Source of the DNA: Paraburkholderia caffeinilytica
GTDB taxonomy: Bacteria; Pseudomonadota; Gammaproteobacteria; Burkholderiales; Burkholderiaceae
Length of the DNA stretch: 64,000 nt
Reading direction: 5' to 3'
Assembly: GCF_003368325.1 (NCBI RefSeq)
Contig: NZ_CP031466.1
Location: 2,170,001 to 2,234,000 of the forward strand
Shown here: piece after piece, positions 1 to 8,115 of the stretch
How the letters are laid out: each line of letters opens with the position of its first letter
Numbering within the stretch: position 1 is the first letter of the stretch
Made by a program: the position numbers and the translations under genes
Notes under the pieces: model-generated
Databases searched by the model: none
Seen by the model: the letters and a program-made list of their open reading frames with translations, nothing else
Told to the model about the DNA's origin: nothing

Positions 1-723
1 GCATTTCTGGCGGGGGCGTCGTCGCAATTGCGCAATATGGCGACCGTCGGCGGCAATCTGTTGCAACGCACCAGCTGCGGCTACTTTTACGACACCGCCT
101 TCACGCAGTGCAATAAGCGCATGCCCGGCAGCGGTTGCGCGGCGCTCGACGGCCACAATCGCACGCACGCGATTCTCGGTGCGAGTCCGCAATGCATTGC
201 GGTGAACCCGTCGGATATGAGCGTGGCGCTCGCCGCGCTCGACGCCGTCGTGCGCGTAAGCGGCCCCGCAGGCGAGCGGACGATTCCGTTTGCCGACTTT
301 CATCGGCTTCCCGGCGACCGGCCCGACATCGATACGACTTTGCAGCCGGGCGAGTTGATTACCGCCGTCGATTTGCCGCCGCCTTTGTTCAGCGCGAACG
401 CCCACTACCTGAAAGTGCGTGACCGCGCCAGTTACGCATTTGCGCTGATCTCGGTGGCCGCCGCCTTGCAGATGGACGGCGATCGCGTGAAAACCGCGCG
501 TATCGCATTAGGCGGCGTCGCGCACAAACCGTGGCGCGCGAGCGCCGCCGAGCAGATGCTCGATGGCCGGCCGCTCACCCAGGCCACGTTGCACAACGCC
601 GCTGCCGCCGCGCTACGCGATGCGAGGCCGCAGCATGACAATCGTTTCAAGGTGCAGCTCGCGCAACGCGCGATCGTGCGCGCCGTGAACCAGGCCGCGG
701 GCCGAGCCGGAGGTGTCGCATGA
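1..723 (+). CDS. paoB: Aldehyde oxidoreductase, FAD-binding subunit (PaoB/YagS type), 5' end outside window
   Basis: The reading frame is open from base 1, so this is the C-terminal ~240 residues of a gene that begins upstream. The FAD-binding signature RNMATVGGNLLQR is present at bases 31-69. It is followed by a cysteine-rich stretch (C-G-Y-F-Y, then CNKR-PGSGCAA, then PQCIA) typical of PaoB and 4-hydroxybenzoyl-CoA reductase beta, where such cysteines hold an extra 4Fe-4S cluster. In the family this subunit passes electrons between the molybdenum subunit and FAD in a periplasmic PaoABC complex that oxidises aldehydes. The stop overlaps the next start (ATGA, 720-723), so it is translationally coupled to paoC. 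The 2Fe-2S subunit paoA should lie just upstream. Family assignment is firm; the true substrate is unknown. Confidence 0.9.
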   Translation, partial: AFLAGASSQLRNMATVGGNLLQRTSCGYFYDTAFTQCNKRMPGSGCAALDGHNRTHAILGASPQCIAVNPSDMSVALAALDAVVRVSGPAGERTIPFADFHRLPGDRPDIDTTLQPGELITAVDLPPPLFSANAHYLKVRDRASYAFALISVAAALQMDGDRVKTARIALGGVAHKPWRASAAEQMLDGRPLTQATLHNAAAAALRDARPQHDNRFKVQLAQRAIVRAVNQAAGRAGGVA

Positions 724-2942
724 ATCTGATCGGCCAACCGTTGGACCGCATTGACGGTCTGCTGAAAGTCACCGGCGAAGCGCGCTACGCCGCCGAGTTC
801 CCCGAAGCGCGGCTCGCGCATGCCGTGCTCGTCACCAGCACGATTGCGAGCGGCACCATTGCGTCGATCGATGCGAGCCGCGCGCAGGCGTTGCCCGGCG
901 TGCTGCTGGTGATGACGTATCAGAACGCGCCGCGTCTGCCGAATGGCGGCCGGCCCACGTTGACACCGCCGGCCGGGCGGCGCCTCTCGCTGCTGCAGGA
1001 CAACCAGATTCACTACAACAACGAGCCGGTCGCGGTGGTGGTCGCCGATACGCTGGAACATGCCACCGACGCCGCGCGTCAGCTTCGCATTGCCTACCAG
1101 GGCAGCGCCGCGACACTCGATTTCAATGAGGCGAAGCCGAACGGCCATGCGCCCGACAAACCGCAAGGCCGCACCACCGACACGCAGCGCGGCGACTTCG
1201 AGGACGGCATGCGCGGCGGCACAGTCCACGTCGCCGCCGTTTACACGACGCCGATCGAGCATCACAACCCAATGGAGCCGCACGCCACGATGGCGCACTG
1301 GGACGGCCCGCAACTCACGCTCTACGATTCGACGCAAGGCGTCAGCGGTGCGGCGCAGGCGGTCGCCAGGACATTCAGCATGCCGCCCGGCGACGTGCGC
1401 GTGATTTCGCCGTTTATCGGCGGGGGCTTCGGTTGCAAGGGATCGTCGTGGTCGCATGTGTCGTTGTGCGCGATGGCCGCAAAACAGACCGGACGCCCGG
1501 TGCGCCTCGTGCTCGAGCGGCCGCAAATGTTCGGTCCCGTCGGCGCGCGTCCGCATACCGAGCAACATCTCACGCTTGCCGCGCGGCACGACGGCACGCT
1601 GACCGCGATACGCCACGACAGTATTTCGAACACGTCGATGTTCGAAGACTGGACCGAGACCTGCTGCATGGTCACGCGCATGCTGTACACGGTGCCCAAT
1701 CAGGTGACCACGCACCGCATCGTGCCGATGAATCTGGGCACGCCGACCTTCATGCGCGCACCCGGCGAAACAACCGGCTCGTTCGCGCTCGAATCGGCGA
1801 TGGACGAACTCGCCGCGGCGTTGAAGATGGACCCGCTCGCGCTGCGTCTGAAGAATTACGCCGATGCCGATCCGCAAGAAAACAAGCCGTGGTCCGGCAA
1901 ATCCTTGCGCGAGTGCTATCAGATCGGCGCGGAGAAATTCGGCTGGTCGCGGCGCACGAGCGCACCGCGTTCGATGCGCAACGGCAACACGCTGATCGGC
2001 ATGGGCATGGCCACCGCCACCTATCCGGCCAACCGCAGCGAAGCCGCGGCGATTGCGCGCATTCTGCCGGACGGCAGCGCCATGGTTGCTTCCGGCACCC
2101 AGGACCTCGGCACCGGCACCTATACGGTGATGACCCAGGTTGCCGCCGACGCACTCGGCTTCGCGCCGGAAAACATTCACTTCGCGCTCGGCGATTCGTC
2201 GCTGCCGAGAGCGCCGGGATCGGGCGGCTCGCAATCGGCGGCAAGCGTCTCGCCCGCTGTGCGCGATGCCGCGACCCAGGCGCGCAGCCAGTTGATCGCA
2301 CTGGCGCTCGCCGACGAAGCCTCGCCGGTGCACGGCATCGCACCCGACGACATCACGGTGGAAAATGGCTGGGTCGTGAGCCGCTCGCAACCGGCAAAGC
2401 GCGATCCGGCGGCGGCGATCATCGCGCGCTCAGGCGGCAAGCCGATCGAAACCACCTCCACGGTCAAACCCGGCGACGAGAAACAGAAGTATTCGTTTCA
2501 TTCGTTCGGCGCCGTGTTCGTCGAAGTCCATGTCGATGCCGACCTCGGCACGATTCGCGTGCCACGCGTGGTCGGCGTGTATGACGTGGGACGCGTGCTG
2601 AACGCGAAGACCGCGCGCAGCCAGATGATGGGCGGCATCGTGTGGGGCGTGGGGGCGGCGCTGCAGGAAGAAACCTCGCTCGATACGCGCTATGGGCGCT
2701 TCACCAACGCGAATCTCGCCGAGTACCACGTACCGGTGAATGCCGACATGGGTTCGCTCGACATCACGTTCATCGATCGGCCCGATCCGTACATCAACTC
2801 GCTCGGCGTACGCGGTATCGGCGAAATCGGCATCACCGGCGTGCCAGCGGCAATCGCGAATGCGGTGTATCACGCGACCGGCGTGCGCGTGCGCGATCTG
2901 CCGGTGACGCTCGATAAGGTGATGGGGGCGATGCAGGTGTGA
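720..2942 (+). CDS. paoC: Aldehyde oxidoreductase, molybdenum-binding subunit (PaoC/YagR type)
   Basis: The 740-residue protein matches the length of the large subunit of the xanthine oxidase family. The molybdopterin motif GGGFGCKG is at residues 234-241, an APGE motif follows in mid-protein, GSGGSQSA lies further on, and the C-terminal GIGEIG carries the presumed base-catalyst glutamate, Glu702. The PaoC subfamily binds molybdopterin cytosine dinucleotide. A MocA-like cytidylyltransferase 800 bp downstream fits this. It overlaps paoB by four bases. In E. coli the next gene is the XdhC-like chaperone paoD; here an opposite-strand hydrolase occupies that place, so the chaperone must be elsewhere. 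Specificity (aromatic versus aliphatic aldehydes) cannot be read from sequence. Confidence 0.92.
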   Translation: MNLIGQPLDRIDGLLKVTGEARYAAEFPEARLAHAVLVTSTIASGTIASIDASRAQALPGVLLVMTYQNAPRLPNGGRPTLTPPAGRRLSLLQDNQIHYNNEPVAVVVADTLEHATDAARQLRIAYQGSAATLDFNEAKPNGHAPDKPQGRTTDTQRGDFEDGMRGGTVHVAAVYTTPIEHHNPMEPHATMAHWDGPQLTLYDSTQGVSGAAQAVARTFSMPPGDVRVISPFIGGGFGCKGSSWSHVSLCAMAAKQTGRPVRLVLERPQMFGPVGARPHTEQHLTLAARHDGTLTAIRHDSISNTSMFEDWTETCCMVTRMLYTVPNQVTTHRIVPMNLGTPTFMRAPGETTGSFALESAMDELAAALKMDPLALRLKNYADADPQENKPWSGKSLRECYQIGAEKFGWSRRTSAPRSMRNGNTLIGMGMATATYPANRSEAAAIARILPDGSAMVASGTQDLGTGTYTVMTQVAADALGFAPENIHFALGDSSLPRAPGSGGSQSAASVSPAVRDAATQARSQLIALALADEASPVHGIAPDDITVENGWVVSRSQPAKRDPAAAIIARSGGKPIETTSTVKPGDEKQKYSFHSFGAVFVEVHVDADLGTIRVPRVVGVYDVGRVLNAKTARSQMMGGIVWGVGAALQEETSLDTRYGRFTNANLAEYHVPVNADMGSLDITFIDRPDPYINSLGVRGIGEIGITGVPAAIANAVYHATGVRVRDLPVTLDKVMGAMQV

Positions 2943-2983
2943 GGCGTTTGCGAGGTGGACAAGCGGCACAGGGATAAGAGCAG

Positions 2984-3021
2984 CCACGCACGCGGCGTGC
3001 GTGCGTGCGCTGCGTGCGTGG
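2984..3021. terminator. GC-rich hairpin between convergent genes
   Basis: CCACGCACGC (2984-2993) and GCGTGCGTGG (3012-3021) are perfect complements around an alternating GCGTGC loop. It sits between the stops of paoC and the convergent isochorismatase-like gene. There is no T-tract, so it may be a weak bidirectional terminator or only a purine-pyrimidine repeat. Confidence 0.4.
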
Positions 3022-3041
3022 ACCGGATCGCCGAATACACG

Positions 3042-3611
3042 CTAGGCGCGTGACGCGCGCCCGACGATCTCCGCGGTGGTCGCGATCTGTGCATAGTCCA
3101 TCGCGAGGTTCGCGAGCGACAGCGCGTGAATGTCCTCGGCCGCCCACAGGCGACCGTTCAGATCGCGCATGTCGAACGTAAAGGCAGCGTCGCTCGCCAC
3201 CAGCGTGGTGAAGCCGAGGTTGCCGGCGGTACGCGCGGTGGCTTCGACCGAATTGTTCGTGATCACGCCTGCGATCACCAGCTGATCGATTTGCCGCACG
3301 CGCAACCAGCGTTCGAGCCCGCTCGCGATGAATGCATCCGGCACGTTCTTTTCGACAACATGCTCGCTTTCACGCGGCTCGAAGGCCGGCTGAAATTCGA
3401 CGCCACTCTGCCCCGGCCAGAATACCGAGTCCGGCTCACGGGAAATATGGCGCACATGCACGACGGGGCGCGCGGTGTCGCGCCAATGGGCGAGCAAGGC
3501 CACGAGATGGCGTTCCGCGTCCGGGTTGTTGCGGCGGCCGAGCTTCGGAAACCGGATGCCCTTCTGCAGATCGATCAGAATCAGTGCGGCCTTGTCGTCG
3601 AGGCGTTTCAT
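3042..3611 (-). CDS. Isochorismatase-family hydrolase with Ser in place of the catalytic Cys
   Basis: A 189-residue protein with the isochorismatase/cysteine hydrolase fold. Asp14 (LILIDLQ) and Lys88 (VVEKNVPDAF) match two members of the family's Asp-Lys-Cys triad. The third position, in the nucleophile loop VITNNSVEATARTAG, is Ser121 where amidases of the family have Cys. True isochorismatases also lack this Cys, so the protein may use a different mechanism or be a lyase or hydrolase of an unknown substrate. It faces paoC convergently and has about 150 bp to mocA on the other side. It is probably monocistronic. Confidence 0.85.
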   Translation of the reverse strand: MKRLDDKAALILIDLQKGIRFPKLGRRNNPDAERHLVALLAHWRDTARPVVHVRHISREPDSVFWPGQSGVEFQPAFEPRESEHVVEKNVPDAFIASGLERWLRVRQIDQLVIAGVITNNSVEATARTAGNLGFTTLVASDAAFTFDMRDLNGRLWAAEDIHALSLANLAMDYAQIATTAEIVGRASRA

Positions 3612-3761
3612 GGCAATGAAAATCCGCTGTGAAGTGGGGTAAGCGGCTCATTGTACGGGCACCGCCTCGAATGACGGCACACGTCGGCTTATGCATTGGC
3701 GCTTGCCTGCCGGCGCGTTGCATCGCACAATCGGTCTCATCCTTTCTACCGGGGCCCGCCC

Positions 3762-4349
3762 ATGGCCTACGCCTCGCTCGCCACTGGCGTGTTGCTCGCC
3801 GCCGGCTTCGGCTCGCGCTTCGACCCGGACGGCCTGCACAATAAACTGCTCGCACAGATGCCCGACGGCACGCCCGTCGCGCACGAAGCCGCGCACCGGT
3901 TGCTGCATGTCGTCTCGCGCGTGCTGGCTGTGGTGCGGCCGGGCTCGGACGCCCTCGCGCGCCTCCTGAACGACGCCGGTTGCGACGTGGTGTTCGCGCC
4001 GAACGCCAAACATGGCATGGGCGCGAGCCTCGCCGCCGGCATCGAAGCCAGCGACGACGCCGAGGGCTGGATCGTCGCGCTCGCCGACATGCCGCGCATC
4101 GGCACCACGACGATCGAAGCAGTGGCGCGCGCGCTCGACGGCGGCGCTTCGCTGGTCGCACCGTTTTATCAGGGACAGCGCGGCCATCCGGTCGGCTTCG
4201 GCATCGAGCATCGGGACGCGCTGATCACACTCGACGGCGACACCGGTGCACGCGCGCTGTTGACCTCGCAGCGGGTCATGCGGCTGGATGTCGACGACCC
4301 CGGGGTTCTGCGGGACGTGGATACGCCGGAAGACCTGCGCAATATTTAA
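3762..4349 (+). CDS. mocA: MobA/MocA-like molybdopterin nucleotidyltransferase
   Basis: A 195-residue protein with the nucleotide-binding motif LLAAGFGSRFDPDG followed by NKLL near the N-terminus, then GMGASLAAGI, ALADMPR (metal-binding Asp) and GHPVGFG, which are diagnostic for the MobA-like NTP transferase group. MocA members add CMP to molybdopterin to make the cytosine dinucleotide used by PaoC-type enzymes, and the closeness of paoC supports that role over a GMP transferase. I took the ATG at 3762 because the first motif starts eight residues later, whereas an upstream extension to 3696 has no family-like sequence. Confidence 0.82.
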   Translation: MAYASLATGVLLAAGFGSRFDPDGLHNKLLAQMPDGTPVAHEAAHRLLHVVSRVLAVVRPGSDALARLLNDAGCDVVFAPNAKHGMGASLAAGIEASDDAEGWIVALADMPRIGTTTIEAVARALDGGASLVAPFYQGQRGHPVGFGIEHRDALITLDGDTGARALLTSQRVMRLDVDDPGVLRDVDTPEDLRNI

Positions 4350-4442
4350 ACTGAGCGTGCCCGCGCCGTTGGCAAACTCAATGCTGGACGCTCGCCCCGC
4401 GGTTCCAACAATTTTTGCGAACCGCTAGCCGGAGATCGGCAA

Positions 4443-5480
4443 TCATTTTTTTCGTGTCCAAAGTATGGCGTGCAACGTGGAGTTGCCCGCGATGTCGCCA
4501 CGCTCGTTGATCCCGACACCTTCGCTGAAGTTGTCCCCGGCGAGCGTGCCCAGGTCGGTCATCGCCCCATGTTCAAACAGAAACGCATGCGGCAAGTACG
4601 GGTTGGTTCCGGCATCCGATTCGCCGACCACCTGGCCGCGATTGTTGATCCCGAAAGCGTTGCTATCGTTGCGACCGGGGAGCGTGCCCAGGTCAGTCAT
4701 TACCCCCTTTTCATACAGAAAACCGTGCACGTCCCCGCTTGCGGTAGACGATATGCCGACCACCTGGCCGCGATCGTTGATCGCCTGAGCATGGCTGGTG
4801 CCGTTATTCCCCTGGAGCGTGCCCAGGTCGGTCATCACCCCGTGTTCATACAGAAAGGCGTGCGCGTACCCACCTGCGATGGACGAATAGCCGACTACCT
4901 GGCCGCGATCGTTGATCCCCAAAGCTCCGCTATCGCTACCACCGGGGAGCGTGCCCAGGTCGGTCACCACGCCGTTTTCAAACAGAGCCGCGTGAACGTA
5001 CCCGCGTAGATTGGACGCTAGACCAACCGCCTGGCCGCGCTCGTTGATCCCGTTCGCTCCGCTGACGTCGCCGCCGGGTAGCGTACCCAGGTCGGTCATC
5101 ACCCCATGTTCGAACAGAAAGGCGTGCGAGTTCCCGCGCGCGGTGCTCGAGGAACCGACCACCTGGCCGCGATTGTTGATCGCGCTAGCTGAGCTGTAGC
5201 TGCCACCGGGGAACGTGCCCAGATCGGTCACCACCCCGTTTTCAAACAGACAGGCGTGCGTGTTCCCACCCGCCGTGATCGAGTAGCCGACCACCTGGTC
5301 GCGCTCATTGATTCCGAGAGCGTTGCTGTAGTTATATTCACCGGGGAGCGCGCCGAGGTCTTTGATGACGAGACTTTGGCCTGCGGCAGGCTGGAATGCG
5401 GCGACCGCGATCAGAGTGAAAGCAATCAGGGTGCGGCGAACATAGTGCACATTGCCAATTACCTTGCATGCGGATTGCAT
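4443..5480 (-). CDS. Secreted HAF-repeat protein
   Basis: A 345-residue protein with a hydrophobic N-terminal signal segment (about residues 16-34, cleavage near AAGQS), then seven tandem repeats of about 44 residues. Each has the pattern V-x-TDLGTLPGG, GINxRGQVVG, and HAFLFExG, the last giving the HAF family its name. The repeats probably fold as a beta-rich (propeller-like) extracellular domain; function is unknown. The ATG at 5480 was chosen because AGGAAAGGGG lies just upstream, while an extension to 5570 is cysteine-rich and unlike a signal peptide. The gene stands alone beside an AT-rich gap. Confidence 0.85.
   Translation of the reverse strand: MQSACKVIGNVHYVRRTLIAFTLIAVAAFQPAAGQSLVIKDLGALPGEYNYSNALGINERDQVVGYSITAGGNTHACLFENGVVTDLGTFPGGSYSSASAINNRGQVVGSSSTARGNSHAFLFEHGVMTDLGTLPGGDVSGANGINERGQAVGLASNLRGYVHAALFENGVVTDLGTLPGGSDSGALGINDRGQVVGYSSIAGGYAHAFLYEHGVMTDLGTLQGNNGTSHAQAINDRGQVVGISSTASGDVHGFLYEKGVMTDLGTLPGRNDSNAFGINNRGQVVGESDAGTNPYLPHAFLFEHGAMTDLGTLAGDNFSEGVGINERGDIAGNSTLHAILWTRKK
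4470..5360. repeat. Seven tandem ~131-138 bp repeats inside the HAF gene
   Basis: The segment CCAGGTCGGTCA, or a close variant, recurs at about 4550, 4688, 4823, 4954, 5087, 5219 and 5352, giving periods of 131-138 bp. Each period encodes one HAF unit. Such DNA repeats can expand or contract by recombination. Confidence 0.8.
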
Positions 5481-6184
5481 AATGATCCCCTTTCCTGGGA
5501 TATAACCTGGATCGCGATCGGCCGCCTGGCCGCAATCGCACCGGATGCATTTCGACAAGGACGGATCCAATAAGAGGGACGCGGTGCTATTTCGGAATCT
5601 CTGGAACCAGCATCGACATGAATGTCGGCACGACTTCGATTCATGTGCGGCACAACGGAATACGCCTTGCGTCCCGATGTGAGCGCAGATCGATATAAAT
5701 CCGAGTTTATTGAAAATAAAAATCTGCTATAAATGCCGCCCACGCATCTGCATCAGGATAAATCGCGCTGGCTTGCATCAGAAAGCGGACGTGATTAATT
5801 TGGATTGCTGCCCGGCGCAACCCAGACGTTAGAGTCTGATCCGGCATGGATCACCGTGATCAATGACGAGATCGGCCGTTATCCGCTTCCGGTTTTGGAG
5901 ATTGGAATAGGTATACAGATAGAAGTTACCGACCACTCTAGTCTATGGAATGTCTTTTTTCAACTTATTAAATAGCAAGGCAAATTAATGACAATACAAA
6001 ATTGCCATGAATTGCCTTTGCTCGATGGCGGGTTAAACGTGGTTGAATGACCGCTCGGGTTGAGCGCTCGGGTTGAGCAGTCGCCCCGCCGAACCTCTTA
6101 CGCCGAATGCGCGAACGTCGGCAGCAAGGCGCGCGATACCCGCAGAACCCGCCGACTTGATCCTGGCCGGTGTTTTAGTGGATA
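5481..6184. other. AT-rich gene-poor gap
   Basis: About 700 bp between the HAF gene start and the LexA box. Bases 5690-6010 are visibly AT-rich compared with the rest of the window. No reading frame here has family features, a credible ribosome binding site or typical codon use. It presumably holds the HAF promoter and the upstream part of the SOS promoter. Confidence 0.5.
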
Positions 6185-6200
6185 CTGTACATCCATACAG
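6185..6200. promoter_or_regulatory. LexA (SOS) box upstream of the UdgX-like gene
   Basis: CTGTACATCCATACAG matches the LexA consensus CTGT-N8-ACAG and lies 55 bp before the chosen start codon of the DUF4130-UdgX fusion. The half sites are exact. This predicts DNA-damage induction. Confidence 0.8.
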
Positions 6201-6255
6201 TATTTTGGCCACATGGATACGCGCATCGCACTGCGCGCAGCCACGCCGCGTCAGC

Positions 6256-7794
6256 ATGAAACGCATTCCAATCGAACCGTCTTTCACCGCATGGCGGCGC
6301 GCTGCGCGGACGCTGCTGCGCCAAGGTGTCGAGCCGTCGCAGATCGAGTGGGTTGAGTCCGGAAACGAGGCGGCGGCCCCAAATAATGGCAGTGGTTCGC
6401 CCACGGGGCAGACTGCGCAATCTTCGCCAACGTCCGCAGCGGAACAAACCTCCAGCGCGACCGCAGCCGGCATGCCAAACGCCGAACCCGTCGGCACTGC
6501 CGCAGGCAGTGTCGGCACAGGTATGTCCGCCACACCCGCGATTCCCCGCGAACTGCTCTCCTGGCTGAAAACGGCTGCGTGCTTCCGCGCGCCGGACCGC
6601 TGGTCGCTGCTGTACCGCGTCCTATGGCGCTGGACGCGCGGCGAGCGCACCGTCCTCGATCTCGGCGACCCCGACGGCTCGCTGCTGGATCAACGCATCC
6701 GCGCTATCGAACACGAAACCGAGGATCTGCTGACACTCACGCTGTTCAGACGGCGCGATCCGTCAATGGGGTGGCCGGAATTCGTCGGCTGGTACGAGCC
6801 GCATCATGACCTGCTGGCGCGTGCCGCCGCGCGCTTCGCCGCTCGCATGGGCGATTCCACGTGGATGCTCGCCACGCCGCACGGCGCGGTGTTCTGGAAC
6901 GGCATGCTGATGCGCATCGACCAGCCGGCAGCGGAGGAACACGAACAGGCCACGCAGGCGCTACCGGCCAGCGTCATGACCGGCGAAGCCGTCACCAGCA
7001 CGCCCACGGAGGCGCTCTGGCTTGCGTATTACGCCAACGCCTTCAATGCCGCGCCGTTGCCCGTGCCGTTGCGCTACTGGAGAATGCCGCCCGCGGGTCC
7101 GCCATTGCCCGCACGCCTCGCGCGTGAGCGCAGCCGTCTGGGCGCGCAAAGCGCCACCGTCACCGTGCCGTCCACGCCGCCAATCGAGTATTCGGCGATG
7201 ACACCGCCCTTGATCGAGCCCACTGGCCCGCTCGCCACCTGCCGGCGCTGCGCGTTATGGCGCAATGCGAAACAGGCGGTTGCGGGCGTCGGGCCCGCCC
7301 ATGCGGCGATCATGGTGGTCGGCGAACAGCCCGGCGAGCACGAGAACCAGCACGGCGAGCCCTTCACCGGCCCGGACGGTCAACTGCTGGACGCCGTGCT
7401 GGCGCGCGCCGGTCTGAAACGGGAAGCGCTGTATCTGACTTATGCCGTCAAGCATTACAAATGGGAAACGCTCGATCAGCAGCGCGTCCACCGCACGCCC
7501 GCGCGGCGCGAAGTCGAGGCTTGCCAGTACTGGCTGGAAAAAGAACTGGCGCGGATCGCGCCACGCGTGGTCGTCACACTGGGCGCGACCGCGCTGGAAG
7601 CGCTGACCGGCCCGCACGTCAATCTGTCCGAATACCTCGGCCAAACCATCGCCCACGACGGGCGCCTGATCGTGCCGGCCTGGCATCCGTCGTATGCGCT
7701 GAGAACGGCCGACGCCGGCTTGCGCGACGACATCGAGGCGTCCATTGCGGCAGCGTTCAGCCGCGCGGCGGCGCTGGCGGGAGACGTCGCGTAG
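6256..7794 (+). CDS. DUF4130 domain fused to UdgX-type uracil-DNA glycosylase
   Basis: A 512-residue two-domain protein. Residues about 1-330 resemble DUF4130 (LLYRVLWRW, then DLGDPDG), interrupted by a Ser/Thr/Gly/Ala-rich linker at about 37-95. Residues about 330-500 are a family-4-like uracil-DNA glycosylase: CxxC (CRRC) for an iron-sulfur cluster, GEQPG at 356-360, and HPS near the C-terminus. The loop QQRVHRTP carries His412, at the place where UdgX has KRRIH, the histidine that becomes covalently linked to DNA after uracil excision. The ATG at 6256 fits the family N-terminus (FTAWRRAARTLL); longer starts would read through the LexA box. The radical-SAM protein that usually accompanies DUF4130 proteins is not adjacent. 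A role in DNA repair under SOS control is inferred. Confidence 0.85.
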   Translation: MKRIPIEPSFTAWRRAARTLLRQGVEPSQIEWVESGNEAAAPNNGSGSPTGQTAQSSPTSAAEQTSSATAAGMPNAEPVGTAAGSVGTGMSATPAIPRELLSWLKTAACFRAPDRWSLLYRVLWRWTRGERTVLDLGDPDGSLLDQRIRAIEHETEDLLTLTLFRRRDPSMGWPEFVGWYEPHHDLLARAAARFAARMGDSTWMLATPHGAVFWNGMLMRIDQPAAEEHEQATQALPASVMTGEAVTSTPTEALWLAYYANAFNAAPLPVPLRYWRMPPAGPPLPARLARERSRLGAQSATVTVPSTPPIEYSAMTPPLIEPTGPLATCRRCALWRNAKQAVAGVGPAHAAIMVVGEQPGEHENQHGEPFTGPDGQLLDAVLARAGLKREALYLTYAVKHYKWETLDQQRVHRTPARREVEACQYWLEKELARIAPRVVVTLGATALEALTGPHVNLSEYLGQTIAHDGRLIVPAWHPSYALRTADAGLRDDIEASIAAAFSRAAALAGDVA

Positions 7795-8115
7795 CCCGCG
7801 AAACAAAAACCGGAACCGCTCACAGCTGAGTGATCAATCAGGCCAGGCGCTCATAGCTGAGCGCTTACGCGCACGATGCACGGCCCCTGAAGGTGAGCAT
7901 GTTCGGGATAGGCCAAACGCGCGACGGTGAGCCTCTGCGGGAAAGCACGGCAAAATCGCCCCCGGCCGGGCATGCGGTTTGCGTCGATTGCAACGGTTAC
8001 ACACGTTGCGCCGATTCCGCCTAAGCTGATGTGACGCCGTCAATCCGGCAAGCGTGTCTCGCGCACTATCGAAGCTTCGAATACGGCCGCGCGTTTCGAA
8101 ACCACCCTACCTCCC
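7795..8115. other. Intergenic stretch without recognised features
   Basis: About 320 bp between the UdgX-like gene and the PIG-L deacetylase. It contains an imperfect CAGCTGAG / TAGCTGAG repeat near 7820-7865 but no supported gene or clear terminator. It should contain the promoter of the next gene. Confidence 0.4.

Noticed and set aside
432..2390. Long antisense reading frame across paoBC
   Set aside because: It mirrors the codon bias of the plus-strand genes and its translation is Arg/His-rich with no motifs.
4470..5360. Regular repeats considered as a CRISPR array
   Set aside because: The period is 131-138 bp, similarity extends across the whole unit, and the repeats encode HAF protein units.
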